A stretch of DNA of 64,000 nucleotides from positions 61,092 to 125,091 of the forward strand of contig NZ_BOPB01000031.1 of the NCBI RefSeq assembly GCF_016863535.1. The letters run 5' to 3'. This document shows positions 8,990 through 18,109 of this stretch, one piece after another. Position numbers and translations under genes: made by a program. A model generated the notes under the pieces. That model was not told where the DNA came from. It saw only the letters and a list, made by a program, of their open reading frames with translations, and searched no databases. Within the stretch, counting starts at the first letter, position 1. The number at the start of each line of letters is the position of its first letter. The DNA is from Micromonospora lutea. Lineage in GTDB: Bacteria > Actinomycetota > Actinomycetes > Mycobacteriales > Micromonosporaceae.

Positions 8990-10066
8990 TTACCGCCCAG
9001 CCTCGGACAGCGACAGTCCGGTGTCCGCATCGAACAGGTGCGCCCGGTCCAGGTCGACCGTGACAAGCAGCCGCTCGCCGGGCGTTCCGGTGACGGTGGG
9101 TCGTGCCTTGACCTTGAGGATCTCCGTCCCCACCTGGACGTCGACCACCGTGCGGTCACCGAGCGGCTCAATACCGTAGAGTTCCCCCGACAACGACGCG
9201 TCCCGACGCTGCTCAACGGACAGGTCCTCCGCGCGCAGGCCCAGCAGCAGCGCACGACCGTCCTCCGCGGTGGTCCAGCGAGGCCGCGGCAGTGTCCAGC
9301 CCTGCGCACCGACCAGGCGGTCACCCTCGGCGTGGCAGGCGAGCAGGCTGATCGGCGGGCTGCCGACGAATCCGGCGACCCACTTGTTGGCGGGACGCTC
9401 GTACACCTCGGTCGGTGTTCCGACCTGTTGCACCTTTCCCTCTTTGAGGACCGCGACGTGGTCGGCCATGGACAGGGCCTCGACCTGGTCGTTGGTCACG
9501 TAGACGAAGGTTGCTCCGAGGCTTCGGTGGATGCGGGTGAGCTCGGTGCGCATCTCGACCCGGAGTTTGAGATCGAGGTTCGTCAGCGGCTCGTCCATGA
9601 GAAATGCGCGCGGGTGTCGGACCAGCGCCCGGGCCAGGGCGACCCGCTGCATCTCACCGCCGGACAACTGCGCGGGACGACGCTGCAGCAGGCGTTCGAT
9701 GTGCAACAGGCTCGACATCCGTTCGACGGCAGCGGCGATCTCGCTCGACGAACAGCGGCGTGCCCGCAGCGGCGATGCGATGTTCTCGTACGCCGTGTGT
9801 CGCGGGTAGAGGGCGTAGTTCTGGAAGACCATGGCCAGGTCGCGCGCGGCCGGGGCGTCACCGGTCGCGTCTCTCCCGTCCAGATGCACCGACCCGGCGT
9901 CAAGCTTTTCCAGCCCGGCGATTGCTCGTAGGGTCGTCGTCTTGCCTGCCCCGGAGGGCCCGAGCACGACGAAGAACGAGCCGTCCGGCACGTCCAGCGT
10001 CACCCCGTCCAGGGCCTGGACCTTGCCGAAGGACTTACACAGCCCGTGTGCTGCCACGGTTCCCAT
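8990..10066 (-). CDS. sugar/polyol ABC importer ATP-binding protein 1 (MalK/UgpC class)
   Basis: 358 residues from the ATG at 10066, whose last base is shared with the TGA of the upstream ATPase gene. Walker A is GPSGAGKTTTLRAI, the signature is QLSGGEMQRVALARAL, and Walker B is AFLMDEPLTNLD, followed by a C-terminal OB/TOBE regulatory part. The signature region has MQ where the neighbouring paralogue has QQ, and the switch histidine that normally follows YVT is replaced by Asn (VYVTNDQVEA rather than VYVTHDQVEA), so this subunit may be catalytically weak and work as a heterodimer with the second ATPase. Confidence 0.88.
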   Translation of the reverse strand: MGTVAAHGLCKSFGKVQALDGVTLDVPDGSFFVVLGPSGAGKTTTLRAIAGLEKLDAGSVHLDGRDATGDAPAARDLAMVFQNYALYPRHTAYENIASPLRARRCSSSEIAAAVERMSSLLHIERLLQRRPAQLSGGEMQRVALARALVRHPRAFLMDEPLTNLDLKLRVEMRTELTRIHRSLGATFVYVTNDQVEALSMADHVAVLKEGKVQQVGTPTEVYERPANKWVAGFVGSPPISLLACHAEGDRLVGAQGWTLPRPRWTTAEDGRALLLGLRAEDLSVEQRRDASLSGELYGIEPLGDRTVVDVQVGTEILKVKARPTVTGTPGERLLVTVDLDRAHLFDADTGLSLSEAGR

Positions 10067-11133
10067 CAGGCCACCAGCTCTTCCGTGCTCACGTCGTAGA
10101 CCACCGGGGTCTTGCCGGTGTGCCGTAGCCCGACCGCTGCGTCGGCGGCGAAACGGACCGTCGGGGGCATCCGAACCCGGACGTCGCGCTGGCCGCTGTG
10201 GTCGATCACGTAGATGATCTCGTCGCCCAGCCATTCCACCGAGACCACGCGGGCCGGGACCGAGTGTTTCGCCCCCGGTTCTGTGACCTCCAACGCCTCC
10301 GGTCGGACGCCGGCGACCAGGCGACGGTCACGCGGCAGACCGGGCGGTGGCGTGAGGGCCAGTCCGCCCTGACCGCGCAGCTTCCCGTCGGCCACCTCCA
10401 CCTCGATCAGGTTCATCGGCGGGGAGCCGATGAATGCGGCGCAGAAGAGACTCGCCGGGCGGTCGTAGACTTCCAGCGGGGTGCCGATCTGCTCGACGCG
10501 ACCCTTGTTGAGGATGGCGATCCGGTGCCCGAGCGACATCGCCTCGACCTGGTCGTGGGTGACGTAGACCATGGTCGCCCCCAGTTCCCCCTGCAGGTGT
10601 TTGATCTCCGTGCGCATGTCCGCCCGCAGCTCTGCGTCCAGATTGGTAAGAGGTTCGTCCATGAGAAATGCGCGTGGTCGTCGCACCAGGGCGCGAGCCA
10701 GCGCGACGCGTTGCTGCTCCCCGCCGGACAACTGGCGCGGTCGCCGGTCCAGGAGCGGCCCGAGCCGCATCAGCCGGGCGGCCTCGGCGACCCGCTCGCG
10801 TACCTCCGCCTTGGGCAGTCCCTCGGCCCGCAGGGGGAACGCCAGGTTGTCGCGGGTCTTCAGGTGCGGGTAGAGAGCGTAGAACTGGAACACCATGGCG
10901 ATGTCGCGCTCGGCGGGCGGCAGGTCGTTGACCAGCGTGTCGCCGATGCGGATGTCGCCCGTTGTCTGTCTCTCCAGGCCGGCGATGGCCCGTAGCGTGG
11001 TCGTCTTGCCGCAACCCGAAGGGCCGAGCATCACGAACAGTTCGCCGTCGTCGATGGACAGGTCCACGTGGTCAACTGCGACCGTTCCGTCCGGGTAGCG
11101 CTTGTGCAGGGCGGTCACCTCGATGCCGGCCAT
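10066..11133 (-). CDS. sugar/polyol ABC importer ATP-binding protein 2 (MalK/UgpC class)
   Basis: 355 residues, start ATG at 11133, sharing one base with the stop of the upstream permease gene. Walker A GPSGCGKTTTLRAI, signature QLSGGEQQRVALARAL, Walker B AFLMDEPLTNLD, switch His in VYVTHDQVEA, and a C-terminal TOBE domain. All catalytic elements are present, unlike the degenerate switch in ATPase 1. Two different ATPases with two permeases and one binding protein recall the rhizobial GlpSTPQV glycerol importer; a polyol such as glycerol would also fit the neighbouring alcohol and aldehyde dehydrogenases. Confidence 0.9.
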   Translation of the reverse strand: MAGIEVTALHKRYPDGTVAVDHVDLSIDDGELFVMLGPSGCGKTTTLRAIAGLERQTTGDIRIGDTLVNDLPPAERDIAMVFQFYALYPHLKTRDNLAFPLRAEGLPKAEVRERVAEAARLMRLGPLLDRRPRQLSGGEQQRVALARALVRRPRAFLMDEPLTNLDAELRADMRTEIKHLQGELGATMVYVTHDQVEAMSLGHRIAILNKGRVEQIGTPLEVYDRPASLFCAAFIGSPPMNLIEVEVADGKLRGQGGLALTPPPGLPRDRRLVAGVRPEALEVTEPGAKHSVPARVVSVEWLGDEIIYVIDHSGQRDVRVRMPPTVRFAADAAVGLRHTGKTPVVYDVSTEELVA

Positions 11134-12044
11134 CAGCGTCGCACCGCCCCGAGCGTCACACCGGCGATGAGGTGCTTGCGTACCAGGTAGGCGAAGACGA
11201 GCACCGGTAGGGCGAACACCACGGAGGCGGCGGCCACGAGGCCCCAGTCCGTCGTGGTGCCACCGATGAGGCCGGCGATGGCGGGTGGGGCCGTCCGCAC
11301 GCTGTCGCTGGAGGTGAGGAAGATGGCGAACACGAACTCGTTCCACGAGAAGATGAGGGCGAAGACCGCCGTCGCGGCGATGCCGGGCACGAGCAGGGGG
11401 AGGGTGTGTCGCCAGAACGCCTGCAGCCGGGTGTAGCCGTCGAGCATGGCGGCGTCCTCGTACTCTGCGGGCACCTCGTCGACGAACCCCTTCATCATCC
11501 AGATCGTGAACGGGGCGTTGAACGCGGTGTAGATGAGGATCAGGCCGAGCTTGCTGTCGATGAGTCCGACCTGGCGGTACATGAGGAAGATCGGGATCAC
11601 GACCACCACGGGCGGCATGAAGCGGGTGGACAGGATGAAGAAGAGCTGGTCCTTCTTGGCCTTGACGGCGAAGCGTGAGTAGGCCCAGGCCGCTGGTACC
11701 CCCAGCACGGTGGCGAGCACCGTGGAAACCCCGGCGACCACGGCGGAGTTGAGGAACGCGACGGACAGGTCCGAACGACCGCCGCCGGGGGCGACGAACA
11801 CGTCCTTGAAGTGGTCGATGGTGACCGAGAAGCCGAAGAACTGGGCCGGAACGGCGTAGACGTCCCGGTTCTCCTTGATGGACGTTTCGATCATCCACAG
11901 CACCGGGAAGAGCATCACGACGGCCAGTACGGTCAGCAGCGCGATCTCCAGCACGGAGCGGCCCCGGCCGCCGAGGCGGCGTGTGGGGGGCGTGCGCTCC
12001 CGGGTGGGACCGGTGGACACGGCCTCGTCGACGGAGACGGCCAT
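11133..12044 (-). CDS. carbohydrate ABC permease (MalG-type)
   Basis: 303 residues with six predicted membrane helices, the first at about 33-53 after a basic N-terminus. It has the late binding-protein-dependent permease (EAA) loop around EDAAMLDGYTRLQAFWRHTLPLL, which contacts the ATPase. MalG/UgpE-type subunits pair with a MalF-type partner, here the gene immediately upstream, coupled by TGATG. It forms half of the membrane channel of the importer encoded between 8990 and 14.4 kb. Confidence 0.9.
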   Translation of the reverse strand: MAVSVDEAVSTGPTRERTPPTRRLGGRGRSVLEIALLTVLAVVMLFPVLWMIETSIKENRDVYAVPAQFFGFSVTIDHFKDVFVAPGGGRSDLSVAFLNSAVVAGVSTVLATVLGVPAAWAYSRFAVKAKKDQLFFILSTRFMPPVVVVIPIFLMYRQVGLIDSKLGLILIYTAFNAPFTIWMMKGFVDEVPAEYEDAAMLDGYTRLQAFWRHTLPLLVPGIAATAVFALIFSWNEFVFAIFLTSSDSVRTAPPAIAGLIGGTTTDWGLVAAASVVFALPVLVFAYLVRKHLIAGVTLGAVRR

Positions 12045-12994
12045 CAGCCCTCCTTGAGCTTGTTCAGGTAGCGCAGGTAGAGCTGCGTGAGGACGATGAC
12101 GACGAGGACCATGAGGATCCCGTACGCCGAAGCGGTTCCGGTGTTGAAGCCCAGAAACGCCACCTTGTAGACGTGGAACGACAACGTCTCGGTGGAGACT
12201 CCCGGACCACCGTTGGTGAGGATGTAGACGAGGTCGAACAGTCGGAAGGCCTCGATGGCCCGGAACATCACGGCGATGAGGAGCAGCGGCCACACCAGCG
12301 GCAGAGTGATGGTGCGGAACCGGAACCACTCGGACGCCCGGTCGATGGAGGCGGCCTCGTACAGGTACTTGGGAACCGCGGTGAGGCCGGCAAGTGCGAT
12401 GAGCATGATGAACGGCGTCCACTGCCAGGTGTCCACCACGATCAGGGAGATCAACGCCGTTCGCTGCCGGGTGAGCCACTCCACCTGCCCCAGGCCGAGC
12501 GAGCCGAGCATGCTGTTGATCACGCCGAATTGCGCGTCGAGCATGAATCGCCAGAACAGCCCGACCACGACCGGCGACAGCATCATCGGCACCAGGAACA
12601 GGGTGGTCAGCAGTCCCCGCCCGTGCGTGCGCCGTGAGATCAGGTAGGCGATGCCGAAGCCGAGCACGGTCTGCAGGGCGACCGCCCCGACCACGTAGAT
12701 CAACGTCGTCAAGGCCCGCTGGTGGACCTGCGCCGAGGTCAGGATGGCGGTGTAATTCCCGAACCCGACGAAACGGGCGGGCCCTCCGCGAGTGGCCGAG
12801 TAGTCGGTGAAGGACAGGTACAACGCCCACAGCAACGGGAACACCGACATCGCGAGCAACAGCAGCAGCGCGGGCGAGATGAAGACCGTGGCGAGCACGC
12901 GGTCGCTCAGCCGGCGGGACCGGCCCGGTGCAGGTGGCGTCGCGGACGCCACCTGCCCGGGGTGGTCGGTCGTCGAAGGGACGGGGTCACTCAC
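12044..12994 (-). CDS. carbohydrate ABC permease (MalF-type)
   Basis: 316 residues from the GTG at 12994, which overlaps the stop of the lipoprotein gene as GTGA. There is a cytoplasmic N-terminus of about 30 residues rich in Pro and Arg, then helices starting at VFISPALLLLLAMSVFPLLWALYLSF, typical of MalF/UgpA subunits. The EAA loop reads YEAASIDRASEWFRFRTITLPL. It forms the second half of the transmembrane channel of the importer. Confidence 0.9.
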   Translation of the reverse strand: MSDPVPSTTDHPGQVASATPPAPGRSRRLSDRVLATVFISPALLLLLAMSVFPLLWALYLSFTDYSATRGGPARFVGFGNYTAILTSAQVHQRALTTLIYVVGAVALQTVLGFGIAYLISRRTHGRGLLTTLFLVPMMLSPVVVGLFWRFMLDAQFGVINSMLGSLGLGQVEWLTRQRTALISLIVVDTWQWTPFIMLIALAGLTAVPKYLYEAASIDRASEWFRFRTITLPLVWPLLLIAVMFRAIEAFRLFDLVYILTNGGPGVSTETLSFHVYKVAFLGFNTGTASAYGILMVLVVIVLTQLYLRYLNKLKEG

Positions 12995-14397
12995 AGTCCG
13001 CCGCCGCCCTTGCGGCTGCTGGAGTCGAGCACGCTCTGCTGCTCCTTGGCGATGTCGTCGAGCGCTTCCTTCGGGCTCTTCGCGCCGTTGAGGGCCGCGT
13101 TCACGTTGGTGTTCTCGATGTCGACGAGGCGCGCGTACTCGGGCACGTTCCACATGTCCCGCATCCGCGGTACCGAGTCGGCGTACACCTGGTTGAACGG
13201 CCCGGCATTGAGGAACTCGGGCGACTTCAGGGCGTCGGTACGCGACGGCACGCCACCAGCCGCGGCCCACTTCTTCTGGACATCGGCCCGCTGGAACCAC
13301 TTCATGAAGTTCAGTGCCTCAGTCTGGTTCGCCGTGGGGGAGTAGGCCGACACGTGCATCCCCATACCGCCGAGAGGGACCAGGTCGGTCTTCTGGCTCG
13401 GCAGGGTGGCAAAACCCAGCTTGTCGAGAATCTGTTCCCGCGTGGTGCCGAGCGTCGACTGCTTGGGATCGAGCAGGCCACCACTCGCGGCGATCCAGTT
13501 GAACGCGATGCATGCCTTGCCCTGGGCGACCGCCGCGTTCACCTCGTCGATGAACCAGTTGCCGGAGCCCCTGGCGGTCAGCGGCTTCATCTTGTTGACC
13601 AGGACGTCCATCGCCTCATGACCCGCAGCGTCGTTGAGGACGCCGTCGATCTTGCGGGTCTTGGAATCCCAGAGGTTGCCGCCGTAGACGCCGTTGACCG
13701 TGTTGTAGGTGACGGCTGCGGCGTCGGAGCCGTTGGCCTGGTGGAAAGCCAACCCGCTGACGCCAGGGTTGTCCGCCTGACACTTCTCGGCGACTGAGAT
13801 CATCTCATCCCAGGTCTGCGGTGGCTTGTCGCCGATCAGGTCCTTGCGGTAGATCATCGTCCAGGTGTCGCCGAGCAGCGGCAACCCGTACAGGCTGGCG
13901 TTCTCGTCGCGCTTGCCGGTCTCCGCCTGGGGGAACTGGCCGTAGGCCGCCAGCAGGTACGGGTCGTAGGCCGCGACGTCGATGTTGGTCTTGACGAAGT
14001 CGGTGATGTCGAGGATGTTGCCGTTCGTCACGGCCTCGCCGATGTGTTGCGAGTCCAGGATCGCGATGTCGAAGTCGGTCTTGCGCGCGGCGAACTGGGT
14101 GAACATCGCGTCGTGCCAGTTCGCGTTCGGCACGGTGTTGACCTTGATCGTCGCGTTCGGTCGTTCCTTCTTGTACTCCGTGTTCGCGAAGGTTTCCAGC
14201 GCCTGCGCGGGGGGCCAGTCGAACCAGATGAAGCTGAGGGTCAGCGGGTCCGTGGTGAGCTCCGGGATGGTCGCCGGCGCCTTGGGGGCACTCGCCTTCC
14301 CGCCGTCGTCCTGGCCATCGCCGCAGGCCGCCATGGTCGTGGCCACCAGCAGCATGGCTGCCGTCGCCAGCTGCACCTTTCGCCGGGGAGCGGACAT
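12991..14397 (-). CDS. extracellular solute-binding lipoprotein of ABC importer
   Basis: About 468 residues. It delivers the substrate to the permease pair. The N-terminus MSAPRRK followed by a hydrophobic core and the lipobox TMAAC (lipidated Cys about residue 25) marks a lipoprotein anchored outside the membrane. The body is a family-1 binding protein (SFIWFDWPPAQALETF at the mature start, WDEMISVAEKC, and a late EALNFMKWFQ segment). Starts at 14397 or 14424 are both possible; the first gives a normal signal length. A His/Trp-rich N-terminal strand is unlike maltose-type proteins and fits a small polyol. Confidence 0.87.
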   Translation of the reverse strand: MSAPRRKVQLATAAMLLVATTMAACGDGQDDGGKASAPKAPATIPELTTDPLTLSFIWFDWPPAQALETFANTEYKKERPNATIKVNTVPNANWHDAMFTQFAARKTDFDIAILDSQHIGEAVTNGNILDITDFVKTNIDVAAYDPYLLAAYGQFPQAETGKRDENASLYGLPLLGDTWTMIYRKDLIGDKPPQTWDEMISVAEKCQADNPGVSGLAFHQANGSDAAAVTYNTVNGVYGGNLWDSKTRKIDGVLNDAAGHEAMDVLVNKMKPLTARGSGNWFIDEVNAAVAQGKACIAFNWIAASGGLLDPKQSTLGTTREQILDKLGFATLPSQKTDLVPLGGMGMHVSAYSPTANQTEALNFMKWFQRADVQKKWAAAGGVPSRTDALKSPEFLNAGPFNQVYADSVPRMRDMWNVPEYARLVDIENTNVNAALNGAKSPKEALDDIAKEQQSVLDSSSRKGGGGL

Positions 14398-14599
14398 TCT
14401 TCCTATTTGCTGCGGATGCCGCATTCTCGCCTGCTTTCTGGGTGGGGACTTCTGCAACCTCGCTATGTGCTTCGCCGATCAGGTGCTGGTTGTTCAGGCG
14501 TCGCGCGGGCCGACCGGCGGCCCGGTGTCACGCGTACGCCGCGCTCTGCTGGATCGTCGTACCGCCGGTGCAGGTCGGCGGGTCATCGCCTGATTTCCT

Positions 14600-14616
14600 A
14601 TACGATCCGGTTGGGG
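14600..14616. promoter_or_regulatory. probable GntR operator, copy 1
   Basis: ATACGATCCGGTTGGGG sits in the divergent gap between the binding-protein gene and the GntR gene. An inverted copy at 15459-15475 matches at 15 of 17 bases. The pairing around a single regulator gene suggests autoregulation and control of the importer and the downstream PfpI gene. Confidence 0.5.
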
Positions 14617-14643
14617 CGTCAGCATGTCGCAGAGTTGTGACTG

Positions 14644-15432
14644 ATGTCAACAGGTACGCGAAGACGCAAGAAGGGACCTCACGTCACGATGGACGACGAA
14701 GGAATGATCGCGCGGGGCCGTCGGGCCGTGACGGGCGGAACGCCGTCGGGAAGATCCGGCGGCCGGCTTGCCGACGAGGTGTACGACGCGCTGCTCGGAC
14801 AGCTGATGTCACTACGGATCGAGCCTGGTTCCCGCGTCACGATCGACGTGCTGGCGCGAGAGCTGGGGGTCTCGCAGACGCCGATCCGCGACGCTCTGAA
14901 CCGGATGGAGGCCGAGGGGTTGGTCGTGCGGGTGCCCCATGCCGGCTACCGCATTCCGCCCCAGATCACCCGCCAGCGATTCGAGGACATGCTGGAGGTC
15001 CGTCTGCTCCTCGAGCCGGCAGCGGCGCGTAGGTCGGCCGAACGCGCGTCCCTGGAGCAGGTGGCCGGCCTGCGGCGAATGCTGGAGGAGATGGCGGAAC
15101 TGGAAGGGGGTAGTGGGCCCACGGCCTACGGCGCCTTCGGTCTCCGCGACGCCGCTTTCCACGATCTCGTCGCCCTGAGCGCGGAGAACCAGGTGATCCG
15201 TGAGGCGCTTGCTCGCCTGCACAGCCACGTGCACCTCTTTCGGCTGCACCACGACGCCCAGGTCACCCACCTGGCCATGGCCGAGCACGAGGAGATCGTG
15301 GCCGCGATCGCCGCGCGTGACCCCGACGCCGCCGCCTACGCGATGCGTCGACACATCCTGCGGTCCGGCGAGCGTTTCCGACGGTTGTTCGACGAGGTCA
15401 AGGACGCGGACGCGGTGGCAGTGGAGGGTTGA
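14644..15432 (+). CDS. GntR-family regulator with FCD effector domain
   Basis: 262 residues from 14644; an ATG at 14689 with aaggga upstream is an alternative start. The winged helix-turn-helix is at about 45-105 (LADEVYDALLGQLMSLRIEPG, then LARELGVSQTPIRDALNRMEAEGLV). The C-terminal all-helical FCD domain, with FHDLVALSAENQVIREALARLHSHV and a late HEEIVAAIAARD, carries the metal/effector site of the FadR subfamily. It is divergent from the ABC importer operon and flanked by two copies of a 17-bp element, so it probably represses the importer and possibly the downstream PfpI gene in response to a small carboxylate. Confidence 0.88.
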   Translation: MSTGTRRRKKGPHVTMDDEGMIARGRRAVTGGTPSGRSGGRLADEVYDALLGQLMSLRIEPGSRVTIDVLARELGVSQTPIRDALNRMEAEGLVVRVPHAGYRIPPQITRQRFEDMLEVRLLLEPAAARRSAERASLEQVAGLRRMLEEMAELEGGSGPTAYGAFGLRDAAFHDLVALSAENQVIREALARLHSHVHLFRLHHDAQVTHLAMAEHEEIVAAIAARDPDAAAYAMRRHILRSGERFRRLFDEVKDADAVAVEG

Positions 15433-15458
15433 CGGGCGGGCCGGGCCGAGGAATGCTA

Positions 15459-15475
15459 GCCCAATCGGATCGTAT
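15459..15475. promoter_or_regulatory. probable GntR operator, copy 2 (inverted)
   Basis: GCCCAATCGGATCGTAT is the reverse complement of the 14600 site at 15 of 17 positions. It lies between the GntR stop and the PfpI start, where it could control the PfpI-hydrolase pair. Confidence 0.5.
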
Positions 15476-15522
15476 CTGATTTTGATCGACTTCACCCGTC
15501 CCCCCGATGCGAGGAGAAGCAG

Positions 15523-16092
15523 GTGCCCAGAGCGCTGCTCCTGACCGGCGACGCCGCCGAAGAGCTCGACACCATGTATCCCTACTATCGCGTGCAGGAG
15601 GGGGGCTGGGACGTTGACGTCTCGTCGCTGACGATGCGTGACGTGCAACTGGTCATCCACGAGTTCGACCCCAACTCCGACGCCTACGTGGAGAAGAACG
15701 GCCGGAAGCTGCCAGTCGACGTGCCCTGGGCCGAGGTCGACGTCGAGCGCTACGACGCCCTCATCATTCCCGGGGGACGTGCACCCGAGTGGATCCGGGT
15801 GCACGACGATGTCAGGCGCATCACCGAGCACTTCTTCGCGCGCAACCTCCCCATCGCGCTGGTGTGTCACGGCGCGCAGGTACCAGCGGTGTATGGGCTG
15901 CTGAAGGGTCGAAAGACGGCGTGCTTCCCACCCATCACCGGTGACATGGAGAACGCCGGTGCGACCGTCATCGACGCCCCCGACGTCGTGGACGGCAACC
16001 TCGTCTCCTGCCGGGGGTGGCCCGACATGCCGCAGTTCGGCAGGGCGATGATGGAGGTCTTCTCGAAGTCCGTCAGTCCCGCATCGGCATGA
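15523..16092 (+). CDS. DJ-1/PfpI-family protein
   Basis: 189 residues, GTG start with gaggagaag upstream. The nucleophile elbow is readable as IALVCHGAQVP (Cys about 118), following a conserved Glu region and LIIPGGRAPEW. Relatives act as deglycases, glyoxalases or cysteine hydrolases and often accompany aldehyde metabolism. It lies just after a probable GntR site and before an alpha/beta hydrolase, so it may belong to the regulon. Substrate cannot be assigned. Confidence 0.82.
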   Translation: MPRALLLTGDAAEELDTMYPYYRVQEGGWDVDVSSLTMRDVQLVIHEFDPNSDAYVEKNGRKLPVDVPWAEVDVERYDALIIPGGRAPEWIRVHDDVRRITEHFFARNLPIALVCHGAQVPAVYGLLKGRKTACFPPITGDMENAGATVIDAPDVVDGNLVSCRGWPDMPQFGRAMMEVFSKSVSPASA

Positions 16093-16111
16093 GCACACCT
16101 GGCCCGCCCCG

Positions 16112-16933
16112 GTGACGACACGTCGGACCGTCACCGTCGACGGCTCCCCTGTCCACGTCCTGGAGAGCGGCACCGGGCCCGCGGTGCTGATGCTGCACGG
16201 CTCCGGGCCCGGCACGACCGGGTCCGGCGCCTGGGCGACGACGGTGCAGGCGTTGGGCGCGTCCTGGCACCTGGTGGCTCCTGACCAGGCGGGGTTCGGC
16301 CGTACACCTGTCCCGGCGGGTAGCAGGGGTGGGCGCCGGCTGTGGACGGAGCAGGCCGCAGGCCTGATGGATGCTCTCGGTGTCGACCGATACGCGGTGG
16401 TGGGTCACTCCATGGGCGGTGCCGTGGCGTTGGCGTTGGCGGCCGCGCGTCCCCGGCAGGTCACGCGGGTCGTGGCGGTCTCCACGATGGGCGCCCCCGG
16501 GGCGCCGCTCTCCGCCGAGCTCGACGCGGTCTGGGCCGCCTCCGCCGACCCCGCCGGGGCACGAGACATGCTGACTCGCCTCGTCCTCGACCAGGCGCTG
16601 GTGACCGATTCGGCCGTCGAGGCCCGGGCAGCGGCGATGCGAGCGGGGGCGACCGCGTACGCGTCGTTGTTTCCTCCACCCAGGGCACGATGGGTCGACG
16701 AGCTCACCATCTCGGCGCAGATGCTGGCAGCGGTCCGCGTGCCCGTGTTGCTTGTGCACGGCGCCGAGGATCGGGTCACCCCGCTCGAGACGGCAACGCG
16801 GCCCTTGCTCGAGCACCTGGCCGATGTCCGTCTGCACGTGCTCGGCCACTGCGGGCACGTGCCGGCAGTCGAGTACCCGTACGAGTTCCGGCAGCTGTTG
16901 TCGTGCTTCCTCGGCCAGGACCGCTGTCCCTGA
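16112..16933 (+). CDS. alpha/beta hydrolase
   Basis: 273 residues from a GTG start. Triad: Ser in VVGHSMGGAVAL (about residue 98), Asp in VHGAEDRVTP (about 220), and His in GHCGHVPAVEYP (about 249). An early LHGSGPGTTG oxyanion loop resembles C-C bond (meta-cleavage product) hydrolases, but many esterases share it. It is 19 bases after the PfpI gene. Confidence 0.85.
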   Translation: MTTRRTVTVDGSPVHVLESGTGPAVLMLHGSGPGTTGSGAWATTVQALGASWHLVAPDQAGFGRTPVPAGSRGGRRLWTEQAAGLMDALGVDRYAVVGHSMGGAVALALAAARPRQVTRVVAVSTMGAPGAPLSAELDAVWAASADPAGARDMLTRLVLDQALVTDSAVEARAAAMRAGATAYASLFPPPRARWVDELTISAQMLAAVRVPVLLVHGAEDRVTPLETATRPLLEHLADVRLHVLGHCGHVPAVEYPYEFRQLLSCFLGQDRCP

Positions 16934-17157
16934 GTTCGCTGCGACGGGTTGCGGTCCGAATCCGAGTAGCTCAGCACGCACGGTGTTCGTTTGGTGGCCA
17001 CTGCGTCACCGACGTTTCGCGTGGTTGCGGGGTTGCGCTGGGCCAATCCGCTGGGAGCGATACCACCGGGGTGACAATCTGGACCGTCCGATCGCTACAC
17101 TCCCGGACAGAGCTCGGGGCCACCAACCACAGCGCCCGGTGCGGTGATCAGAATCGG

Positions 17158-17997
17158 ATGGAGAAGCCATTGACCCGCGATAAGGCCGCACCTCCCGGAA
17201 TCGACCTCACCGTTCCCAGCGTGGCCCGGGTCTATGACTACTTCCTGGGCGGCAAGGACAACTTCGAGGTCGACCGTAAGGTCGCCGAGCACGCCCTGCG
17301 AATCACCCCGGACGGGCCGGCCGCCGGCCAGGCGAACCGGGCCTTCCTGCGCCGGGTGATCCGTTACCTTGTCACCGAGGCTGGCATCGACCAGTTCCTC
17401 GACATCGGGTCAGGACTGCCCACCCAGGGCAATGTGCACGAGGTCGCCGCCGCGCACAACCCGAACGCTCGGGTGGTGTACGTGGACAACGACCCGATCG
17501 TCCTGGCGCACGGGCGGGCGCTGCTCTCCGCGGAGGGCACGGCGACGGTGATCCAGGCCGACATCCGGCGACCGCAGGAGATCCTCAATGATCCGGACGC
17601 CCGCCGGTTCCTCGACTTCGACCGGCCGATCGGGTTGCTGCTCTTCGCGATCCTGCATCACCTCGGCGACGACGAGGAGCCGCGAGCGGTGGCGGCGGAG
17701 TTGATCGACGCGCTGCCGTCGGGCAGTTACGTGGCGATCTCGCACTTCCGTGATCCGGGCGAGCGGGACCCGGAAGGCTCGCGTAAGGCCCGTGAGGTCG
17801 AGCGGGTCTTCAACGAGTCGCTGGGCACCGGCCGCTGGCGTACCGACGAGGAGATCCTCTCCTTCGCCGGTGGGCTGGCGCTGCTGGAGCCGGGGCTGGT
17901 GCCGTTGGGCGAGTGGCGTCCGGATCCGGGCACGTCCGCTCCGAAGCAGACCGACACCTACCACACCTTCGTCGGACTGCTGGCCCGCAAACCGTAG
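17158..17997 (+). CDS. SAM-dependent methyltransferase, PF04672 family
   Basis: 279 residues from the ATG at 17158. The actinobacterial family signature is clear: PSVARVYDYFLGGKDNFEVDR at the N-terminus, then QFLDIGSGLPTQGNVHEVA for SAM binding, VVYVDNDPIVLAHGRALL, and LLFAILHHLGDD. This family is abundant and largely uncharacterised in Streptomyces and Micromonospora. No pathway partner is adjacent, so its substrate is unknown. The start agrees with a gaatcgg leader but has no strong ribosome site. Confidence 0.88.
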   Translation: MEKPLTRDKAAPPGIDLTVPSVARVYDYFLGGKDNFEVDRKVAEHALRITPDGPAAGQANRAFLRRVIRYLVTEAGIDQFLDIGSGLPTQGNVHEVAAAHNPNARVVYVDNDPIVLAHGRALLSAEGTATVIQADIRRPQEILNDPDARRFLDFDRPIGLLLFAILHHLGDDEEPRAVAAELIDALPSGSYVAISHFRDPGERDPEGSRKAREVERVFNESLGTGRWRTDEEILSFAGGLALLEPGLVPLGEWRPDPGTSAPKQTDTYHTFVGLLARKP

Positions 17998-18109
17998 GCT
18001 GTCGCGACGTACCCCGCCGACCATCATTGTCGCCGGCACGCAGGTTCTGGTCAGCGGGCCCAGCCAGAATCCAGACCGACGCCGCAGGATCAGGACGTTG
18101 CTGCCGCAC

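Noticed and set aside
18043..18072. GGTTCTGG / CCAGAATCC stem as a terminator
   Set aside because: The stem has a bulge, a 13-base loop and no U-tract; too weak to call.
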